Position numbers and translations under genes: made by a program
Notes under the pieces: model-generated
What the model was told of the DNA's origin: nothing
Databases searched by the model: none
Seen by the model: the letters and a program-made list of their open reading frames with translations, nothing else
Shown: one piece after another, positions 38,299 through 47,455 of the stretch
Position numbering within the stretch: the stretch's first letter is position 1
How the letters are laid out: each line of letters opens with the position of its first letter
Assembly (NCBI GenBank): GCA_028871055.1
Contig: JAGWON010000001.1
Span: forward strand, 124,001-188,000
From: Alphaproteobacteria bacterium
GTDB taxonomy: Bacteria; Pseudomonadota; Alphaproteobacteria; ATCC43930; CGMCC-115725
DNA: 64,000 nt
Reading direction: 5' to 3'

Positions 38299-39728
38299 TG
38301 GGCCGACCGGCTTGCGGATTGGCGCGCGGCCCACAGACTCATGAAACTGCGCCCTTCGGGTGCGGGCAGGTCGCGGGTCCGCGTCCAGCCGGCAGCCAAG
38401 GGCAGCGCGCGGAAGCGACCTCGGGCGCGGCCCACATACCCCAGCATGCGCGCCGCCCAATCGGCGGCGACGCGATAGAGCGCCGGCCGCCGCGCGAAAA
38501 AGGCCCAGGCGGCGAGGCCGAGCCGGTAGGCGCGCGGCGGCAGGTGGCGCTGGAACTCGCGCTCGCGCCAATGCCGCATCATCCGCGGCAGCGGGATCTT
38601 CATCGGACAGACCTCCTCGCAGCGGCCGCAGAAGGTCGAAGCGTTGGGCAGGTCGCCGGCCTGGTCGACGCCGATCAGCGACGGCGTCAGCACCGAGCCC
38701 ATCGGTCCGGGATAGACCCAGCCGTAGCTCTGGCCGCCGATCGCCTGGTAGACCGGGCAGTGGTTGAGGCAGGCGGCGCAGCGGATGCAGCGCAGCATGT
38801 CCTCGAACTCGCCGCCCAAGAGCGCGCTGCGGCCGTTGTCGAGCAGCACGACGTGGTATTCGCCCGGCCCGTCGGGATCGTCGGGCCGGCGCGGTCCGGT
38901 CGACACCGTGGTGTAGGTCGAGAACTCCTGGCCGGTGGCCGAGCGCGCCAGCAACCGCAGAATGGTCGCGGCGTCTTCCAGGGTCGGGACGACTTTTTCA
39001 AGGGACGCGAGCACGACATGCGCCTTGGGCAGGGTCTGGGTCAGGTCGCCGTTGCCCTCGTTGGTGACGATGATGCTCGAGCCGGTCTCGGCGACGAGGA
39101 AGTTGGCGCCGGTAATGCCGACGTCGGCGGCGAGGAAGCGCGGCCGCAGCACCGCGCGCGCCTCGTCGCACATCTGGCGCGAGTCCTTGAGTTGCCGCGC
39201 AGGATCGAGGTCGCGGTGGGTTTCGCGGAAGGACTGCGCGATCTGCTCCTTCACCAGGTGGATCGCCGGCGCGATGATGTGGCTCGGCGGCTCGTGCCGG
39301 ATCTGGATGATGTATTCGCCGAGATCGGTCTCGACCGGCGTGACGCCGTTGGCTTCGAGATAGTCGTTGACGCCCATCTCCTCGCCGATCATCGACTTGC
39401 CCTTGGTGACGGTGCGGGCGCCGAGGCCGCGGCAGATCGCCAGCACCGCCGCGTTGGCCTCGGCGGCGTCGCGGCACCAATGGACCTTGCCGCCGTTGGC
39501 GACGACCCGCCGCTCGAATTCCTCGAGATAGAAATCGAGCTGGGCGAGCGTGTGCTTTTTGATCGCGACCGCTTCGTCGCGCAGCGCCTCCCATTCCGGC
39601 AGTTGCGACACCGCGTGGGCGCGGCGCTCGACGAAGCCCGAGCGCAGGTTGGTCATCGCCTTCTGCAGGTTGGGATCGCCGAGCGCGTGCCGGGCGTTGG
39701 CCTTGAAGGCCTGGCTGGTTACCTTCAC
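38295..39728 (-). CDS. lutB: Lactate utilization iron-sulfur protein LutB
   Basis: 477 residues from the GTG at 39728, sharing GTGA with the lutA stop. LUD domain (TVTKGKSMIGEEMGVNDYLE, ETGSSIIVTNEGNGDL) followed by ferredoxin-type clusters CIRCAACLNHCPVY and CGRCEEVCPMKIPLPRMM, then a C-terminal LutB tail. Electron-transferring subunit of cytoplasmic lactate oxidation. Confidence 0.94.
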   Translation of the reverse strand: MKVTSQAFKANARHALGDPNLQKAMTNLRSGFVERRAHAVSQLPEWEALRDEAVAIKKHTLAQLDFYLEEFERRVVANGGKVHWCRDAAEANAAVLAICRGLGARTVTKGKSMIGEEMGVNDYLEANGVTPVETDLGEYIIQIRHEPPSHIIAPAIHLVKEQIAQSFRETHRDLDPARQLKDSRQMCDEARAVLRPRFLAADVGITGANFLVAETGSSIIVTNEGNGDLTQTLPKAHVVLASLEKVVPTLEDAATILRLLARSATGQEFSTYTTVSTGPRRPDDPDGPGEYHVVLLDNGRSALLGGEFEDMLRCIRCAACLNHCPVYQAIGGQSYGWVYPGPMGSVLTPSLIGVDQAGDLPNASTFCGRCEEVCPMKIPLPRMMRHWREREFQRHLPPRAYRLGLAAWAFFARRPALYRVAADWAARMLGYVGRARGRFRALPLAAGWTRTRDLPAPEGRSFMSLWAARQSASRSAQ

Positions 39729-40492
39729 GAATCGTCTCCCGGCTCGCCCAGCGCCGGCCCGGTGAATCCGGCCAACACCTCGGCGATGTGCCGCACCTTG
39801 GTCGGGTCGCCGGCGCGCTCGAGCTTGCCGGCCATGTTGAGCAGGCAGCCCATGTCGCCGGCGAGCAGCGTGTCGGCGCCCGAGGCGCGGATGTTCTCGG
39901 TCTTCTCGCCGACGATCTTGTCGGAAATGTCGCCGTACTTGATCGCAAAGGTGCCGCCGAAGCCGCAGCACACCTCGCAATCGCGCATCTCCTTCACGGT
40001 CAGGCCGGCGACGCTGGCGAGGAGCCGGCGCGGCTGCGCCTTGACGCCGAGCTCGCGCAGGCCGGAGCACGAATCGTGGTAGGTGGCGACGCCGTCGTAG
40101 CGCGATGCCACGCGCTCGACCTTCATCACGTCGACCAGGAACGAAATCAGTTCATAGGTGCGGCCGGCTAGGTCGCGCGCCTTCTCCGCCATGATCGGAT
40201 CGTCGGCAAAGAGCGCCGGGTAATGGACCTTGATCATGCCGGCGCACGAGCCCGACGGCGCCACGACGTAGTCGAAGCCGGCGAAGGCGGCGATCACGGT
40301 GCGCGCGATCGCCTGCGCCGATTTGCGGTCACCGGAATTGTAAGCCGGCTGGCCGCAGCAGCTCTGATCGCGCGGCACCTCGACCGTGCAGCCGGCGTCC
40401 TCGAGCAGCTTCACCGCGGCGAAGCCGACCGACGGGCGGAACAGATCGACCAGACAGGTGACGAACAGCGCGACGCGCGGCTTCTCGGCCAT
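39725..40492 (-). CDS. lutA: Lactate utilization (Fe-S)oxidoreductase LutA
   Basis: 255 residues from the ATG at 40492. Two CCG domains: QSCCGQPAYNSGD with SGSCAGMIK, and EVCCGFGGTFAIKYGDIS, typical of LutA/GlpC-like heterodisulfide-reductase modules. First gene of lutABC. No regulator or lactate permease gene adjoins. A terminator-like hairpin (40558-40586) lies upstream. Confidence 0.94.
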   Translation of the reverse strand: MAEKPRVALFVTCLVDLFRPSVGFAAVKLLEDAGCTVEVPRDQSCCGQPAYNSGDRKSAQAIARTVIAAFAGFDYVVAPSGSCAGMIKVHYPALFADDPIMAEKARDLAGRTYELISFLVDVMKVERVASRYDGVATYHDSCSGLRELGVKAQPRRLLASVAGLTVKEMRDCEVCCGFGGTFAIKYGDISDKIVGEKTENIRASGADTLLAGDMGCLLNMAGKLERAGDPTKVRHIAEVLAGFTGPALGEPGDDS

Positions 40493-40557
40493 CGGGTTTC
40501 CCGGCGTTTCGTCGCGCAGGATGGCGGCGCGGCGCGGCGAAAGCAACCCGCACAAAA

Positions 40558-40586
40558 AACCCGCCGGGCGGATGCCGCGGCGGGTT
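40558..40586 (-). terminator. Terminator-like hairpin upstream of lutA (copy 1)
   Basis: Minus-strand stem AACCCGCCG/CGGCGGGTT with T-run TTTTGTG after it; the loop and flanks are nearly identical to the hairpin at 44235-44263. No minus-strand gene precedes it, so it would act as a leader terminator of lutABC or is a relic. Confidence 0.5.
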
Positions 40587-40728
40587 TGGCGCGAGACCGG
40601 CCGCCCCGGTTTGCAAAGCCAAAGGCCACGCAACCGATTGCTGCGGCCGAAAAGAGTATGCTTGGCGCCGCATCATGGTTCGGCACTGCAAATTGGCAGC
40701 GGCGCCGCAAATCGGCGAAGCAAGCAAG

Positions 40729-43251
40729 ATGATCATGCCGGAAACGACTCAAGGCCTTAGCGCAGCGGAAGCGGCCAGGCGCCTCGCGACCTACGGCTAC
40801 AACGAACTGCCCCATCCGGACCGCCGTAACTTCGTCCGCATTGCCTTCGAGGTCGTGCGCCAGCCGATGTTCGCGCTGCTGCTTGGCGGCGGCGTCATCT
40901 ATCTCCTGCTGGGCGAAGCGATTGACGCGGTCGTCCTGCTGATTTTCGCGACGCTCTCGGTTTCGATCAGCATCGTGCAGGAATCGCGCAGCGAGCGGGT
41001 CCTGGAGGCGTTGCGCAATCTGGCGAGTCCGCGCGCCATCGTCCTGCGCGACGGTCGGCGCATCCGCATTCCCGGTCGCGAGGTCGTGCCGGGCGACGTC
41101 ATTGTTCTCGCCGAGGGCGACCGCGTGCCCGCCGACGCGATCCTCACGGACGGCCACGACCTGCTCGTCGACGAGTCGCTGCTGACGGGCGAATCGGTGC
41201 CCGTGCGCAAACGCCCTGCGCCCGAGCCGGCGCCGCCCCGGGCGCCGCCGGGCGGCGATGATTTGCCGTTTGTCTTCGCTGGAACGCTGGTTTCGCGGGG
41301 CAGCGGAACGGCCTGCGTCACCGCGACCGGCCTGCGCTCGGAGATGGGAAAGATCGGCCAGGCGCTGCGGACCATTACGCTGGAGCAGCCCCGGCTTCAG
41401 ACGCAGCTGGGCTGGCTGGTGCGCGATTTTGCCCTTCTGGGACTGGCCGTGAGCGCCCTTGCCGTCCTTCTGTTCGGTATCCTGCGCGGCTCGTGGCTCA
41501 AGGCGGCGCTGGGCGGCATCGCGATCGGCATGTCGGTGATGCCGGAAGAGGTTCCGCTCGTGCTGGCCGTGTTCATGGCGATGGGCGCGTGGCGGATATC
41601 GCGCGCCCGGGTGCTGACGCGACGCGCTGCGGCGATCGAGACGCTGGGCTCGGCCACTGTGCTGTGCACCGACAAGACCGGCACGCTCACCGAGAACCGC
41701 ATGCGGGTCGAGCTTGTCGCGACCGATCGCGGAATCTGGCGCCGGAACGACGCCGAACCGCCGCCAAATATCCAGAACGTCCTGTCCGCGGCCCTCGGTG
41801 CCAGCGCGGCTCTACCCACCGATCCCATGGACCGCGCCATCCACGAAGCCGCGGCCGCAGGCGAAACCGCCGCGCCGCGTCGCCTGTTACAGAGCTACGG
41901 CATTCGTCCCGATCTTTTCGCCACCACCAACATCTGGAGCGAAAAAGACGGCGTCGCCGTTACGGCCTATGCCAAGGGCGCGCCGGAAACGATCGCGGAA
42001 TTGTGTCGGCTGCCGGAAGAGGGCCGCGCGGCGCTGCTCCGGCAGGTCGACAAATTTGCGGCACAGGGCGTCCGGCTGCTTGCCGTGGCCAAAACGGCAT
42101 TCGTGCCCGCCGCCGACGGGCTTCCATCCTCTCCACGCGACATTCCATTCGCCTATATGGGGTTGGTCGGATTTGCCGATCCGCTGCGCGCCAATGTGCC
42201 GGCGGCGGTGCGCGAGTGCGGCACGGCGGGCATCCGTGTCGTCATGATCACGGGCGATTATCCGGCGACCGCCCGCGCCATTGCTGCGCAGGCCGGGATA
42301 GACGGCAGCGAGGTTCTCTCCGGCGACGATCTGGACGCGCTGTCGGACGCGGATCTCGCCGAAAAGATGAAATCGATTTCGGTGTTTGCGCGCATCCGCC
42401 CGCGACAGAAGCTTCGCATCGTCGAAGCGCTCAAAACGGATGGCGAGATCGTCGCGATGACCGGCGACGGCGTCAACGATGCGCCGGCGATGAAGGCCGC
42501 GCATATCGGTATCGCCATGGGCGGCCGCGGCACCGACGTGGCACGCGAAGCCGCCGCGCTCGTTCTCCTGGATGACGACTTTGCCTCGATCGTAACCACG
42601 ATCAGGCTCGGCCGGCGCATCTATGACAATCTCCGCAAGGCCATCCAGTACATCGTGGCGGTGCACGTTCCGATCGCGGGATTGGCGCTGCTGCCTTTCC
42701 TGTTCGGTCTTCCGCTGATGCTGATGCCGGTTCAGATCGCGCTGCTCGAGATGGTCATCGATCCGGCCTGCTCGGTCGTATTCGAATCGGAAACCGAGGA
42801 GACCGCCGTGATGCGCCGCCCGCCGCGCAACCCCGCTACGCCGGCGCTGCCGGGCGCAACCGCATTGTGGGCGGCCCTGCAGGGGTTGGCGGCGCTCGCG
42901 GCGGTGGGGCTGGCGCTTTTCCTGGGTGCGCGCGTCGGTATGGCCGAGGCCGATCTGCGCGCTTTCGTCTTCACCACCCTGGTCCTGATGAATATCGGTC
43001 TGATCCTCGTGAACCGCTCGTTTAAATCGTCGCTCGCCGACGCATTTTTGCGCCCCAATCGCGCGCTCTGGGCGCTGGTCTCCGCCGTGCTTCTGGTGCT
43101 GGCGGTGGCGCTTTACTGGACGCCGGCACAGAACCTCTTCCATTTCGGCCCTCTCCACCTCGACGACCTGTCGGTCTGCCTCGCCGCCGGCGCCGCCTTG
43201 ATCGGATTTTTGGAAATCGGCAAGCGTTTGCGCAGAGGCCCGGACGGGTGA
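40729..43251 (+). CDS. P-type cation-transporting ATPase
   Basis: 840 residues from the ATG at 40729 (another at 40735; the frame opens at 40675). N-terminal cation-ATPase domain (GLSAAEAARRLATYGYNELP), TGES actuator loop, phosphorylation DKTGTLTENRM, hinge GDGVNDAPAMKAAH, and 8-10 membrane segments. The M4 motif reads VMPEEVPLVLAVF rather than PEGL, as in a less studied P2-like group; the ion (Ca, Mn, Mg or other) cannot be assigned. Stand-alone. Confidence 0.9.
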   Translation: MIMPETTQGLSAAEAARRLATYGYNELPHPDRRNFVRIAFEVVRQPMFALLLGGGVIYLLLGEAIDAVVLLIFATLSVSISIVQESRSERVLEALRNLASPRAIVLRDGRRIRIPGREVVPGDVIVLAEGDRVPADAILTDGHDLLVDESLLTGESVPVRKRPAPEPAPPRAPPGGDDLPFVFAGTLVSRGSGTACVTATGLRSEMGKIGQALRTITLEQPRLQTQLGWLVRDFALLGLAVSALAVLLFGILRGSWLKAALGGIAIGMSVMPEEVPLVLAVFMAMGAWRISRARVLTRRAAAIETLGSATVLCTDKTGTLTENRMRVELVATDRGIWRRNDAEPPPNIQNVLSAALGASAALPTDPMDRAIHEAAAAGETAAPRRLLQSYGIRPDLFATTNIWSEKDGVAVTAYAKGAPETIAELCRLPEEGRAALLRQVDKFAAQGVRLLAVAKTAFVPAADGLPSSPRDIPFAYMGLVGFADPLRANVPAAVRECGTAGIRVVMITGDYPATARAIAAQAGIDGSEVLSGDDLDALSDADLAEKMKSISVFARIRPRQKLRIVEALKTDGEIVAMTGDGVNDAPAMKAAHIGIAMGGRGTDVAREAAALVLLDDDFASIVTTIRLGRRIYDNLRKAIQYIVAVHVPIAGLALLPFLFGLPLMLMPVQIALLEMVIDPACSVVFESETEETAVMRRPPRNPATPALPGATALWAALQGLAALAAVGLALFLGARVGMAEADLRAFVFTTLVLMNIGLILVNRSFKSSLADAFLRPNRALWALVSAVLLVLAVALYWTPAQNLFHFGPLHLDDLSVCLAAGAALIGFLEIGKRLRRGPDG

Positions 43252-43472
43252 ACCGATTTTCGCCCGATTGAACGAAGGTCCGCCGTTGGCACGAAAGGAA
43301 CGGCGCTGCGTTCGCGAATTTGGGCCGCTTTTGACCCGAAGCGGTCCACCGTTTCCACTCACGGTCCGCCTGCGGCGGCCCGCTCACGCCGCTGGCGGGC
43401 GACTCTGAGCGCGGAATCGAGGGTGAAAATGCCGGATGCCGGCCCCTGGCGCGAGCCGTTGCATCGGAGCGG

Positions 43473-43997
43473 TCAATTCTTGACCTTCTGCCATGCCTGT
43501 TCCGCGGCGGGCGGAAGCTTGTCCATGTGCTTCAGGAACAGAGCGAGGGTCCAGATCTGCTGGTCGGTCAGGGCCCCCTTCCACGAGGGCATGCCCGTCC
43601 AGCGGATGCCGTGCTCTATTTTCCAGAAGGAGACGCCTTCGCGATCGTCCTCGACGCCGTCCGTCGCCAATTGCGGAGCCTGGGGATAGAGGCCTTTCGC
43701 CACCGGCGAGGCCGACGCGGCTCCTTTTGCCGTGCCGTGGCAGATCGCACAGTGCTGCCCGTACAGCTCGACGCCGGCGATCAGATTGTCGTCCGTCAGC
43801 GCGACGGGATTCGACCCCTTGGGCGCCTCGCGATCGAGGGTCGCATCCAGCGATGTTCGCGCTGCCCATGTTTCCAGCCAAGGCGGTGTGGCATCGGCAT
43901 TGGCGGGAACGAAGCCGCTACGTAGGACGATGTAGCCGCCTAGCAGACCGACGACGATTGTCGCCAAGATGCCGGACACGAAGCCTCTGGACATCAT
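43473..43997 (-). CDS. Membrane-anchored monohaem cytochrome c
   Basis: 174 residues from the ATG at 43997 (MMSRGF). An N-terminal membrane helix (ILATIVVGLLGGYIVL) without clear cleavage, a haem-binding CAICH near residue 84, and a possible axial Met in RWTGMPSWKG. Class I cytochrome c fold. Its partner is not evident; the neighbouring genes are an ATPase and envelope proteins. Convergent with the ATPase. Confidence 0.88.
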   Translation of the reverse strand: MMSRGFVSGILATIVVGLLGGYIVLRSGFVPANADATPPWLETWAARTSLDATLDREAPKGSNPVALTDDNLIAGVELYGQHCAICHGTAKGAASASPVAKGLYPQAPQLATDGVEDDREGVSFWKIEHGIRWTGMPSWKGALTDQQIWTLALFLKHMDKLPPAAEQAWQKVKN

Positions 43998-44234
43998 GAT
44001 ACCTCTATACCTCTCGGTGGTCGCTCCGCCCGATTCGGAGCACAGGTCGACCGGGTCTCGGTTACGCATCAGGCCGCGCAATTCGCCAGCTTCCGGGAAG
44101 GGCCGGCAATGCCGCGCGAACCCGATCCAGAAGCGCGGAGGATTATGGTCGGTCAAGCTGACGGCAAGCTGACGGTTTGACGCATGAGCCACCCGCGTCT
44201 GACGGTGTTGGGGCGGCGAAATCAACCCGACAAA

Positions 44235-44263
44235 AACCCGCCGGGCGGATGCCGCGGCGGGTT
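44235..44263 (-). terminator. Intrinsic terminator after the glycine-zipper gene (copy 2)
   Basis: Minus-strand stem AACCCGCCG/CGGCGGGTT followed by TTTGTCGGG, 18 nt past the stop at 44281. Nearly identical in stem, loop and flanks to 40558-40586. Confidence 0.7.
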
Positions 44264-44280
44264 CTGCGCGAGGCCGTCGC

Positions 44281-44775
44281 TCACTGCGGCGGCGGGGGAG
44301 GCGGATAGTTGGGCGGCGGCGGCGCGTAGCCCGGCGGCTGGGCGGTGGGCGACGGCGCCTGGGCATAGCCCGGCACCTGGTTGCCGCGGGAATACATGCA
44401 CTGCTCGTAGGCGACGTCGTAGCGCTGCTGGATCGTCATGTTGGCCTGGTTCGACTGGCTCGTGCCGTAGAGCGTGCCGCCGCCGGCGCCCGCCGCCGCG
44501 CCGATCGCCGCACCGCGGCCGCCGCCGATCGCCGCGCCGAGGCCGGCGCCGAGCACCGTGCCGATGGCGGCGGCGCCGAGCGCCGAGTTGTTCGCCGATT
44601 GCGCCGCGCCGGCGACCTGCTGGTCGGCGAAGTTCTTGCAGATCGCCTGATCGTCCTGGAACGCCGAGAACGGCTTGTTGGGCGCCGGCATGACCGCGAC
44701 CGAAGGCCCGATCGGATGCGAGGCGCAGGCCGAAAGCGCGGTCAGCGCCGCAATGCTGACGGCGGTCTTTTTCAT
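44281..44775 (-). CDS. Glycine-zipper lipoprotein
   Basis: 164 residues from the ATG at 44775. Lipoprotein signal KKTAVSIAALTALSACAS with lipobox LSAC. A glycine-zipper (YMGG-like) hydrophobic stretch around residues 66-100 (AAAIGTVLGAGLGAAIGGGRG) and a Pro/Tyr-rich C-terminus. Probably an outer-membrane-associated envelope protein of unknown role. Confidence 0.85.
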   Translation of the reverse strand: MKKTAVSIAALTALSACASHPIGPSVAVMPAPNKPFSAFQDDQAICKNFADQQVAGAAQSANNSALGAAAIGTVLGAGLGAAIGGGRGAAIGAAAGAGGGTLYGTSQSNQANMTIQQRYDVAYEQCMYSRGNQVPGYAQAPSPTAQPPGYAPPPPNYPPPPPPQ

Positions 44776-44823
44776 GGTTCGCACGGAAGTTCTCCTCTGG
44801 ATCTCAAGCGTTATTGTCGTTGC

Positions 44824-45180
44824 TTACGGACGCGCCGGAACCTGACGCCAACCGCTCGCGCAGTTGGAAACATAGGGATAATAGCCCTGGGGGTTGTCGC
44901 AGTAGTACCAGGTCTGCGCCTGGGGTGCGATCGGCGTCGGCGGCGGGGGCGGCGGCGCATAGACCACCGGCGGCGGCGCGTAGTAGACCGGCGGCGGCGG
45001 ATAATACACCACCGGCGGGGGATAGTAGTAATAGGGACCGCAGCAGCCCCACCACGGCTCGCCGATGCCGACATGGACGAAGACCCGCGCCGACGCGGGC
45101 GCCGGCGCCAGGGCCAGCCCGAAGCCGAGCGCCAGCGCGCCCAGCGCCAGGGCGGATTTGAGCCAGATTCGCCTCAACAT
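44824..45180 (-). CDS. Secreted Pro/Tyr-rich small protein
   Basis: 118 residues. Signal peptide to about residue 31 (ALAPAPASA). A middle run of repeated Pro/Tyr/Val units (YYYPPP, VVYAPPP), then a two-Cys end WYYCDNPQGYYPYVSNCASG that recurs in proteobacterial envelope proteins. Role unknown. Same strand as the neighbouring glycine-zipper gene. Confidence 0.82.
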   Translation of the reverse strand: MLRRIWLKSALALGALALGFGLALAPAPASARVFVHVGIGEPWWGCCGPYYYYPPPVVYYPPPPVYYAPPPVVYAPPPPPPTPIAPQAQTWYYCDNPQGYYPYVSNCASGWRQVPARP

Positions 45181-45291
45181 GCCAAATTCTCCTCACGCGC
45201 CTCGGTCGCGGTGAGTCCCCGTATACAACGGATCACTTCACCACATTAGTTCGGCTTTTCAATAGGTAGTTCTACGCCGCGAACCGGCCGC

Positions 45292-46587
45292 TCATCCCTT
45301 GGTAAGGGCCAATTTGGGCAAAAGCAGGAAGGTGCGGCCGAAGGCCCGCATCGGCCCGGCCTGCGCCGCGGCCGCCGGTCCGGCGCCCCAGAACAAGTCG
45401 CCGCGCAGCGGCCCGCTGATCGCGCCGCCGGTGTCCTGCGCCACCACCAGCCGGCGCGTGATTTTGTCGCCCTGCGCCACGTCGAGCCACAGCGGCACGC
45501 CCAGCGGCACGAAGCGCGGATCGACGGCGAGGCTGCGGCCGGCGGTGAGCGCGACGCCTTCGGCGCCGCGCGGCGCATCGCCGGCAATCTCGCGGAAGAA
45601 GACATAGGACGGGTTCTCGTCCATGAGCGTCTTCGCCGCGGCCGGATGGGCGCGCAGCCAGGCTTCGATCGATTGCATCGACGCTTGGTCGAGCGTCATC
45701 GCGCCGCGCGCCACCAGCAGGCGGCCGATGGCGACATAGCGCCGGCCGTTCTCGCCGTCATAGCCGATCTCGACCTTGCGGCCGTCGGGCAGCTCGACGC
45801 AACCCGAGCCCTGGATCTGGAGAAAGAACAGCTCGATCGGATCGGCGACGTAGTAGAGCGCGAGACGGAAGCGGTCGAGCGCGCCGGCCTCGATCTGCGC
45901 CCGCGTCCAATAGGGCACGAGCGCGCCGTCGGCAACGCGGCCGGCGATGCGCTGGCCGCGCCAGTCCGGCCGGAAGGCGCCGAGATCGACGCTCACCAGG
46001 TCGGGCGGGCGCTTGAGAATCGGCACGGCGAAGCGCGCGCTCTTGCGGCGCGTGCCGGCGAGCTCGGGCTCGTAATAGCCGGTGATCAGCGCGTCGGTCT
46101 TGCCGTTGTCCGACGCGGCGAAGGGCGCGAACACGGTCTCGAAGAACTGCCGCGCCTGCGCGTCGCCGGCGGGGCCGAGCGCGGCGGCTTGCGCGCACGG
46201 ACCGCGCCAGTCGCCGGCGGTTCCGGCCGGGCCCAGCCGCGCATCGTCCGGCAGCTGGGCGAGCGCGGCGCAGGAACGCAGCAGCGCCGGCAACGCCGCG
46301 GCTTGATGGCCGTCGCGCCAGCCGGGCAGGTCGGCGAACGAGACCGGTGTCAGGTCGAGATGCGGCGGCGGCGGCTTGGCGACGCAGCCGGCGAGCAGGC
46401 CCATGGCCAGAAACGCGGCGACAGCGAGGGGCGGCGCGGTTACACCACGGAGACACGAAGGACACGGAGAACCATTCCTTCTCCTCCGTGCCCTCCGCGT
46501 CTCCGTGGTGAGAATTTTCGTGTCCTGGATTGCCGCTTGCGCGCGAAAGACGGTGAATTGCGGTCGCGGCTCAGCCTCGTCCGTCAT
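45292..46587 (-). CDS. mltA: Membrane-bound lytic murein transglycosylase A; 5' end altered by repeats
   Basis: The MltA fold is intact: DALITGYYEPELAGTRRKS, FLQIQGSGCVELPDG, and a 3D domain with VAQDTGGAISGPLRGDLFWG containing the catalytic Asp. The lipobox is LAMGLLAGC (Cys near 46386). Upstream of the short hydrophobic core, the reading frame runs through two palindromic repeats; the first possible start upstream is ATG 46587, while ATG 46404 is too close to the lipobox. The true start is unclear. Confidence 0.85.
   Translation of the reverse strand: MTDEAEPRPQFTVFRAQAAIQDTKILTTETRRARRRRNGSPCPSCLRGVTAPPLAVAAFLAMGLLAGCVAKPPPPHLDLTPVSFADLPGWRDGHQAAALPALLRSCAALAQLPDDARLGPAGTAGDWRGPCAQAAALGPAGDAQARQFFETVFAPFAASDNGKTDALITGYYEPELAGTRRKSARFAVPILKRPPDLVSVDLGAFRPDWRGQRIAGRVADGALVPYWTRAQIEAGALDRFRLALYYVADPIELFFLQIQGSGCVELPDGRKVEIGYDGENGRRYVAIGRLLVARGAMTLDQASMQSIEAWLRAHPAAAKTLMDENPSYVFFREIAGDAPRGAEGVALTAGRSLAVDPRFVPLGVPLWLDVAQGDKITRRLVVAQDTGGAISGPLRGDLFWGAGPAAAAQAGPMRAFGRTFLLLPKLALTKG
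46443..46510. repeat. Palindromic repeat family D, copy 1
   Basis: CACCACGGAGAC at one end and its near complement TCTCCGTGGTG at the other, with CACGGAG/CTCCGTG inside. A second copy is at 61178-61244. This copy lies in the reading frame that leads into mltA and supplies an Arg-rich stretch. Confidence 0.75.
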
Positions 46588-46661
46588 GCGCGGGCTTGCC
46601 CCGCGCATCCACGGCGCGGCTACCAAAGACATGAATGGCCGGGACGGGCCCGGCCATGACG
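46582..46661. repeat. Palindromic repeat family B, copy 1
   Basis: Two perfect-looking GC hairpins, ATGCGCGGGcttgCCCCGCGCAT and ATGGCCGGGacggGCCCGGCCAT, in inverted arrangement with CGTCATG...CATGACG edges. It sits between the Tim44-like gene and mltA and includes the only ATG codons upstream of mltA. Confidence 0.75.
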
Positions 46662-46680
46662 CGATCCTCGCAAAATCGGC

Positions 46681-47340
46681 TCAGGCCGCATCCGGTGTTT
46701 TGGTCGCGATCAGCGTCCAGTTGGGATCGCGCGCCTTGAGGCGGCGCGAGAACGTCCAATGATCGACGTGCTCTTCGACCGTGTGGTTTTCGCCGTTCTG
46801 GTCCGAGACGATCTTGACGGTGACCAGCGCGGTCATGCCCTCGACCGCGCTTTCGACGATCTCGGCGCGCTTGATGGTGACCAGCGGACTCGGCAGCTTG
46901 GCGCCGCCGCGCGCCTTGATCGCGCCGGCGAAGCTGTCGAGCACGTCGGGCGCCAACAGCGGCCGCAGCGCCGCGACGTCGCTGGCGGCGAAGGCGTTGA
47001 CCACGATCTCGAACGCGCCGCGCGCGCCCTTGAGGAACGCCGCCTCGTCGAACGCCGGATCGACTGCCTTGATCGCGCCTGCGCCCGGCGTCTTGCTCGG
47101 CGCGGGCGGCGGCGCCTCGGTCACCGGCGTCGCCTGGCCCTCGATCACCGGGCCCGGAGCCGCGCCGGGCGCGGTGAAGGGCGACGGCCGCGGCGGCGGC
47201 GAAGGGCGCGGCGCGAACGGATCGATGCGCTTTTCCGTGCCGGTGCGGCGGCCGAGCACGCTCCTGAGGCGCAGCAGCAGGAATCCCGCGATCGCCGCGA
47301 ACAGGATGATGTCGAAGAGCTGGAGGGTGCCACCGCTCAT
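46681..47340 (-). CDS. Tim44/TimA-family protein
   Basis: 219 residues. N-terminal membrane helix (QLFDIILFAAIAGFLLLRL), a Pro-rich linker (about 38-80), and a C-terminal Tim44-like domain (AFLKGARGAFEIVVNAFAAS, HVDHWTFSRRLKARDPNW). Bacterial relatives are inner-membrane proteins of uncertain function; this place beside secB is usual for alphaproteobacteria. Divergent from secB. Confidence 0.9.
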   Translation of the reverse strand: MSGGTLQLFDIILFAAIAGFLLLRLRSVLGRRTGTEKRIDPFAPRPSPPPRPSPFTAPGAAPGPVIEGQATPVTEAPPPAPSKTPGAGAIKAVDPAFDEAAFLKGARGAFEIVVNAFAASDVAALRPLLAPDVLDSFAGAIKARGGAKLPSPLVTIKRAEIVESAVEGMTALVTVKIVSDQNGENHTVEEHVDHWTFSRRLKARDPNWTLIATKTPDAA

Positions 47341-47455
47341 GGGTGCTAGATAGGCTTACCCCCGCAAAAGGGCAAGGTGGCGGTTGTGCGGCCCGGTGAT
47401 CCATGGTAGCGAGCCGCACGATGGCGAACGGCCAATCAAGCAGGCGGAGCTGACG

